The notes beneath the pieces were generated by a model. The model did not search any database. It saw nothing but the letters and a program-made list of their open reading frames with translations, and had not been told where the DNA came from. Both the position numbers and the translations under genes were made by a program. A stretch of 64,000 bases of DNA from Bacillus sp. FJAT-25509 (GTDB taxonomy: Bacteria; Bacillota; Bacilli; Bacillales; Bacillaceae_G): contig NZ_LJIZ01000006.1 of assembly GCF_001420605.1 (NCBI RefSeq), positions 1-64,000 of the forward strand. Direction: 5' to 3'. Position 1 is the first letter of the stretch; each line of letters starts with the position of its first letter. Positions 60,946 to 64,000 of this stretch are shown here, piece after piece.

Positions 60946-62214
60946 ATGTTTGAAAAAGATGCGATTATTACCCTATTAGGTAGTTCTGGGGGAGTGGCAA
61001 AGGCAGTACTTTCTATATTTAATAAAGCGGCAAATGATCAAAATGATCCAATTCATCAGCTAATGAAAAATGCCAGGTTTCATTTAATTGATTTGAAACA
61101 GAAAGATTTGACTTATTTTGAAAGGATTATTCCTAACCTAATTGAAAATGTTACGTTTCATGAAATGAATATTAATAATATTGATTTAATGAAAAAACAT
61201 CTCATAGAGAGTAATACAGTTATTGTAGTTGATGTTTCTAGAGCAGATTCTGTTGAAATGTTGCGCTGTTGTAATGAGTTTGGTGTGAAGTATGTCAACA
61301 CAGCTTTAGAAAGTGAAATAGTAGATGGAGATGAAAGTATCAATTCCGGGTTCCCACTTAAAGAACGTTTACGTATCTTCGAGGAAAATAAACGAAAGTT
61401 TAAAAATACTACAGCAATTATTGGTTCAGGGATGAATCCTGGTATTGTGCAATGGATGGCAATCGATTTAATGAACCAATTCCCTTCCGAAAAACCTCTT
61501 GCATGTTACATTGTTGAACATGATAATTCTTTTTATGAAAACCCTTCAATAGCTCAAAAAGAAACAATTTACACCACTTGGTCCCCAGATTGCTTCCTAG
61601 AAGAGGCGGTCACAAGCTTTCCTATGTTTGTTAAACAAAATATTCCAATCTTCTTGTATGATGATGTTTATTCTGTTGAATTTAAAGTAACGTTAGGGGA
61701 AAAAGTCTTTTATGGTTGTCTTATGCCACACGAAGAAGTATTTATTATTGGCAAATTGTTCAACTTAGAAAGTGGTTTTGTGTATCGTGTTAATGAGCAT
61801 ACAACAAATCTAATTAGAAATAATTTAAAAAACACTGACGAAATATTGGGTTTTGATAAAAAGCTTCTAGATCCTTCAACAGCTCCATTGGTAGGAGAGG
61901 ACGTAGTTGGAGTTTTACTTGTGTACGAAGATAAAGAGCGCTATATCTATAATGTTATGAACAATAAAGATGCATTCGCTAATTACGGTACAAATGCAAC
62001 CTATCTTCAGGTCGCGTGTGGTGTTTATGCAGGAGTTGCAAGTTTAGTTTTGGATACAGTAGAAAATGGTGCCTACTTTGTAGATGAATTAGTATTAAAT
62101 ACGAATAGTAAATATGGACAATATTTAAAATATCATATGCCTCAGTTTGTATATGGGGAAAATGAAAAAAGTGACGGATTACTTTTACAAAGAATGAAAT
62201 CATTCAATAATTAA
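60946..62214 (+). CDS. Saccharopine dehydrogenase / homospermidine synthase-like protein
   Basis: The 422-residue protein begins with a Rossmann-like dinucleotide fold, ITLLGSSGGVAKAVL (degenerate GxGxxG type). It then has NTALESEIVDGDES and GSGMNPGIVQWMAIDLM, segments seen in the saccharopine dehydrogenase/homospermidine synthase group. The C-terminal half includes PLVGEDVVGVLLVYEDKERYIYNVM and YLQVACGVYAGVASLVLD, as in homospermidine synthases. It could make or modify a polyamine, or act on another amine. It is a single-gene unit between two terminators. Family is fairly sure; reaction is not. Confidence 0.75.
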   Translation: MFEKDAIITLLGSSGGVAKAVLSIFNKAANDQNDPIHQLMKNARFHLIDLKQKDLTYFERIIPNLIENVTFHEMNINNIDLMKKHLIESNTVIVVDVSRADSVEMLRCCNEFGVKYVNTALESEIVDGDESINSGFPLKERLRIFEENKRKFKNTTAIIGSGMNPGIVQWMAIDLMNQFPSEKPLACYIVEHDNSFYENPSIAQKETIYTTWSPDCFLEEAVTSFPMFVKQNIPIFLYDDVYSVEFKVTLGEKVFYGCLMPHEEVFIIGKLFNLESGFVYRVNEHTTNLIRNNLKNTDEILGFDKKLLDPSTAPLVGEDVVGVLLVYEDKERYIYNVMNNKDAFANYGTNATYLQVACGVYAGVASLVLDTVENGAYFVDELVLNTNSKYGQYLKYHMPQFVYGENEKSDGLLLQRMKSFNN

Positions 62215-62223
62215 AAATATGAA

Positions 62224-62258
62224 AGAGGGGAGAACGTATTTTTAGACCTCTCTTTTTT
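62224..62258 (+). terminator. Probable terminator after the saccharopine dehydrogenase-like gene
   Basis: AGAGG (62225-62229) pairs with CCTCT (62247-62251), followed by CTTTTTTATT. The stem is short and the loop long, so it is only moderately convincing. Confidence 0.5.
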
Positions 62259-62445
62259 ATTATTTAAGAAAGAGTAGACCTTTATAAGTCTTAAAAAACT
62301 GCATTTTTAATTCAAAATTAATACAATTTTTAAAATCTGTATTTTTTATGAAAATTATTATTTTTTTATGGAAGAAATTAAGTATGTAGTTTTTGAATGA
62401 AGCACACCTTTTCGTCTTAGACTATGGCTACGGGGAGGTTTCATC

Positions 62446-62877
62446 ATGAATCTTATAACAAATTTCCGAGAAAAAAGAAGAGCAAAGCAAATTACATTTG
62501 AAAAGAGCTTATTAAGAGAACTAAAAATAATGCAATTAAAAGCACAATTAAAGGATTCATTTTCCTACTGTATAGACGCAGACATTAACCAAAGAAAAGC
62601 AAGAGAAGATTACTGTTTTGAGTTAGCGGTAGAAACATACTTATTGGGTGCAAGATATAGCCGATTTGGTTTTTATGGTGAACCAATCGAGAATGTTAAA
62701 AGAAGATCAGCTAAAGAATCTGAATGGTTAGCTTATTTATTTTATTCTTCTGTATTTGGCCGTAAGGATGATATCCAAACAGAACCGTTTGACCGATGTA
62801 AATCTTTTTTAAATAATTGGTGGTTAGATGGATATGTAAAAGGAGAAAGAAGACACAGACTTCGTTTATCAAAGTAA
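62446..62877 (+). CDS. ybaK: YbaK, DUF2521 family protein
   Basis: The 143-residue soluble protein, MNLITNFREKRRAKQITFEKSLLRELKIM..., matches the Bacillus YbaK (DUF2521) family: a helical protein with conserved SFSYCIDADINQRKAREDYCFELAVE and FLNNWWLDGYVKGERRHRL. Its function is unknown to me. In B. subtilis it lies just upstream of cwlD in the same place. GGGGAGG precedes ATG 62446. Confidence 0.9.
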   Translation: MNLITNFREKRRAKQITFEKSLLRELKIMQLKAQLKDSFSYCIDADINQRKAREDYCFELAVETYLLGARYSRFGFYGEPIENVKRRSAKESEWLAYLFYSSVFGRKDDIQTEPFDRCKSFLNNWWLDGYVKGERRHRLRLSK

Positions 62878-62878
62878 G

Positions 62879-62907
62879 TCATATTCTTCCTAGTTGTCCC
62901 ATATATT
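62879..62907 (+). promoter_or_regulatory. SigE-type (mother-cell) promoter of cwlD
   Basis: TCATATT (62879-62885), 14 bp, CATATATT (62900-62907) fits the B. subtilis SigE pattern (KMATATT, 14-15 bp, CATACA-T) in nearly all positions. It overlaps the ybaK stop. cwlD is known to be expressed in the mother cell during sporulation, which supports the call. Confidence 0.65.
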
Positions 62908-62935
62908 TTTTATAGGACAATCAGGGGGAGAAAAA

Positions 62936-63646
62936 ATGAAAAGATGGCATTTAATCGTTATCATCGTAACCTTTGTTTTTTTGATTTTGAGTATACCTTT
63001 ATTACAAAAAACTTCAAAGACCTGGAATTTTAGAGGACTACCTCTAGATGGAAAAGTGATTGTTTTGGATGCTGGACATGGTGGACCAGATGGAGGTGCT
63101 TCAGGTGGAGATGTTATTGAAAAAGTTGTTGCTCTTTCAATAACAAATAAACTAAGGGATTATTTACAAGGTCAAGGCGCAACGGTTATTATGACAAGAG
63201 ATGGAGATTACGATCTAGCAGAGGATGGTATGAAAGGATATAGTAGAAGAAAAAGCGTTGATTTAAGGAAAAGGGTAGAAATTATTAATGGATCGAACGC
63301 AGACTTATACATATCAATTCATTTAAATTCTTTACCAAGAACTTCTTCAAAAGGTGCACAAACATTCTTTTATGGTTCATTAATTGAAAACGAGCGATTT
63401 GCAAAATACGTTCAAGCTGAGTTAAGAGAAAGTCTAAATAATACTCATCGATTAGCGAAAATTATTAATCATGTTTATTTGATGAAATATGCCAAAGTAC
63501 CAGGTGCGCTTGTAGAAGTTGGCTTTTTATCAAATTATGAAGAAAGTCAGCAGTTAAGAGATGAAGAATATCAAGATAAACTTGCTGCGGCTATATATCG
63601 AGGGGTTATTAGATACTATACAGATAAAAATGAACCGCCGAATTAA
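62936..63646 (+). CDS. cwlD: CwlD, N-acetylmuramoyl-L-alanine amidase of spore cortex
   Basis: CwlD removes peptide side chains from cortex peptidoglycan so that muramic-delta-lactam can form, which germination lytic enzymes need. The 236-residue protein has an N-terminal signal/membrane segment (6-23) and an Amidase_3 domain with zinc ligands H48 and E62 in LDAGHGGPDGG...VIEKV, SIHLNS, and the catalytic glutamate in ALVEVGFLSN. I choose ATG 62936, 5-8 bases after GGGGGAG; 62894 would add residues ahead of the signal anchor. Its terminator is separated from the stop by the repeat element described next. Confidence 0.95.
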   Translation: MKRWHLIVIIVTFVFLILSIPLLQKTSKTWNFRGLPLDGKVIVLDAGHGGPDGGASGGDVIEKVVALSITNKLRDYLQGQGATVIMTRDGDYDLAEDGMKGYSRRKSVDLRKRVEIINGSNADLYISIHLNSLPRTSSKGAQTFFYGSLIENERFAKYVQAELRESLNNTHRLAKIINHVYLMKYAKVPGALVEVGFLSNYEESQQLRDEEYQDKLAAAIYRGVIRYYTDKNEPPN

Positions 63647-63652
63647 TCAGTG
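63632..63652 (+). repeat. Left flanking direct repeat (target-duplication-like)
   Basis: GAACCGCCGAATTAATC plus AGTG contains the last codons and stop of cwlD. The same sequence (20 of 21 bases) recurs at 63816-63836, where it forms the terminator stem. Confidence 0.8.
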
Positions 63653-63815
63653 TTTCAAACTATTGGCAAACGCTCGCTTTCTTCGTTATTTCGTCAGCTT
63701 ACGGTGCTCATTACCGTTTAGGGTAATACCGCTTTCGCACAGACTTCGTGCCTCGAAAGACAAACGTTTATAATTAGTTTGAAAATCATATTTACTGGAC
63801 TTCGTCTACGATAAG
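63653..63815. mobile_element. Short palindromic repeat element, copy 2, inserted after cwlD
   Basis: TTTCAAACTA (63653-63662) and TAGTTTGAAA (63775-63784) are perfect 10-bp inverted repeats. The match extends imperfectly to about 24 bases including AAACG. The centre folds by CGGT/ACCG and ATTACC/GGTAAT. It shares segments with the repeat after aspA. No coding capacity. With the flanking 17-21 bp direct repeat, it looks like a non-autonomous mobile repeat that landed between the cwlD stop and its terminator. Confidence 0.65.
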
Positions 63816-63836
63816 GAACCGCCGAATTAATCGGTG
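63816..63836 (+). repeat. Right flanking direct repeat (target-duplication-like)
   Basis: GAACCGCCGAATTAATC plus GGTG: the partner of 63632-63652, with one difference. Confidence 0.8.
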
Positions 63837-63850
63837 GTTTTCATTTTTAC
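63817..63850 (+). terminator. Terminator originally belonging to cwlD
   Basis: AACCGCCGA (63817-63825), loop ATTAA, TCGGTGGTT (63831-63839), one G-T pair, then TTCATTTTT. In the uninterrupted locus it would overlap the cwlD stop codon. Confidence 0.8.
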
Positions 63851-63853
63851 TAA

Positions 63854-63871
63854 CTAAGTAATGTTACTTAG
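63854..63871. promoter_or_regulatory. 18-bp palindrome before salA (candidate operator)
   Basis: CTAAGTAA-TG-TTACTTAG is a perfect palindrome with 8-bp arms, about 22 bases before the putative salA -10. TAAC-GAT-GTTA (63875-63885) follows. No T tail. Shape and place fit an operator for a dimeric regulator. Confidence 0.55.
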
Positions 63872-63889
63872 GACTAACGATGTTACATG

Positions 63890-63898
63890 TGTTATACT
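63890..63898 (+). promoter_or_regulatory. Extended -10 promoter of salA
   Basis: TGT-like extension then TATACT (63893-63898). A -35 is not clear (TTAGGA at 19 bp). The start near 63905 is 25 bases before salA. Confidence 0.45.
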
Positions 63899-63929
63899 AT
63901 TTAGTATATTAAGATAACGAGGTGTAAAT

Positions 63930-64000
63930 ATGCTTACCAATGAACAAGTATTATCACTTTTAGGTACAATTAATGAGCCGTTTATAAATAAATCATTAGT
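63930..64000 (+). CDS. salA: SalA/Mrp family P-loop ATPase, first 23 codons (cut by window edge)
   Basis: Only MLTNEQVLSLLGTINEPFINKSL is visible. The sequence fits the N-terminal DUF59/MIP18-like domain of Mrp/ApbC ATPases, and in B. subtilis salA (ybaL) follows cwlD. CGAGGTG precedes ATG 63930. The family binds Fe-S clusters or, as SalA, represses scoC. The call rests mainly on gene order. Confidence 0.7.
   Translation, partial: MLTNEQVLSLLGTINEPFINKSL

Noticed and set aside
59281-62215. A prophage or prophage remnant around the portal gene
   Set aside because: No terminase, integrase, capsid, tail or lysis gene and no attachment-site repeat are seen; the neighbours are metabolic or core genes.
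63561-63773. 70-codon open frame across the end of cwlD
   Set aside because: It overlaps cwlD in another frame and continues into the palindromic repeat, which is not coding.

Overview
The window is a low-GC, Gram-positive chromosome segment from an endospore-forming member of the Bacillaceae. The evidence is gene order and sequence. The end of an rRNA operon is followed by ctsR-mcsA-mcsB-clpC-radA-disA, then the isoprenoid, tRNA-synthetase and ribosome blocks, all in Bacillus order. McsB arginine kinase, SigH, CwlD and a YbaK (DUF2521) protein point to a spore former. The proteins match Bacillus subtilis homologues closely as I remember them, but the genus cannot be fixed from this window. 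Every gene I accept lies on the + strand.

Layout. 1-112: 3' end of a 5S rRNA and its terminator. 0.4-5.1 kb: the CtsR heat-shock operon (ctsR, mcsA, mcsB, clpC) behind a SigA-type promoter with a CtsR box over the start point. 5.2-16.3 kb: radA, disA, yacL, ispD, ispF, gltX, a cysteine-type T-box leader, cysE, cysS, mrnC, rlmB, rae1 and sigH. 16.3-28.2 kb: rpmG, secE, nusG, rplK, rplA, rplJ, rplL, ybxB, rpoB, rpoC. 28.2-33.0 kb: the str operon (rpsL, rpsG, fusA, tufA). 33.1-47.5 kb: the S10, spc and alpha operons up to rplQ, complete except that map and the KOW-domain gene usually found between adk and infA are missing. The L7Ae-like gene usually found between rpoC and rpsL is also missing. 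47.6-51.9 kb: ecfA1, ecfA2, ecfT, truA, rplM, rpsI.

51.9-62.2 kb is the accessory part, placed between rpsI and the ybaK-cwlD-salA block. It holds a GltP-type glutamate/aspartate symporter, aspartase, a malic enzyme, a GlnK/GlnL-like two-component system, an orphan HK97-type phage portal protein, and a saccharopine dehydrogenase/homospermidine synthase-like protein. Together the first five genes could import aspartate, deaminate it to fumarate, and (with fumarase from elsewhere) turn malate into pyruvate. In front of the symporter are three TTTTGT-like hexamers at exact 10-bp spacing, the kind of site described for GlnL, and then a perfect cre match for CcpA. This suggests induction by the local two-component system and carbon catabolite repression.

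62.2-64.0 kb: ybaK, cwlD (with a SigE-like promoter) and the first 23 codons of salA/mrp. A short imperfect-palindrome repeat follows aspA, and a related copy lies between cwlD and its terminator, flanked by a 17-21 bp direct repeat that looks like a target duplication.

Much of the regulation visible here is in RNA: the T-box, the L10 and L13 leaders, an S10-operon leader, two matching stem/internal-loop motifs before rplK and rplA, a foldable rpsL leader with two competing hairpins, and terminator-like hairpins in the nusG and rpoB leaders.
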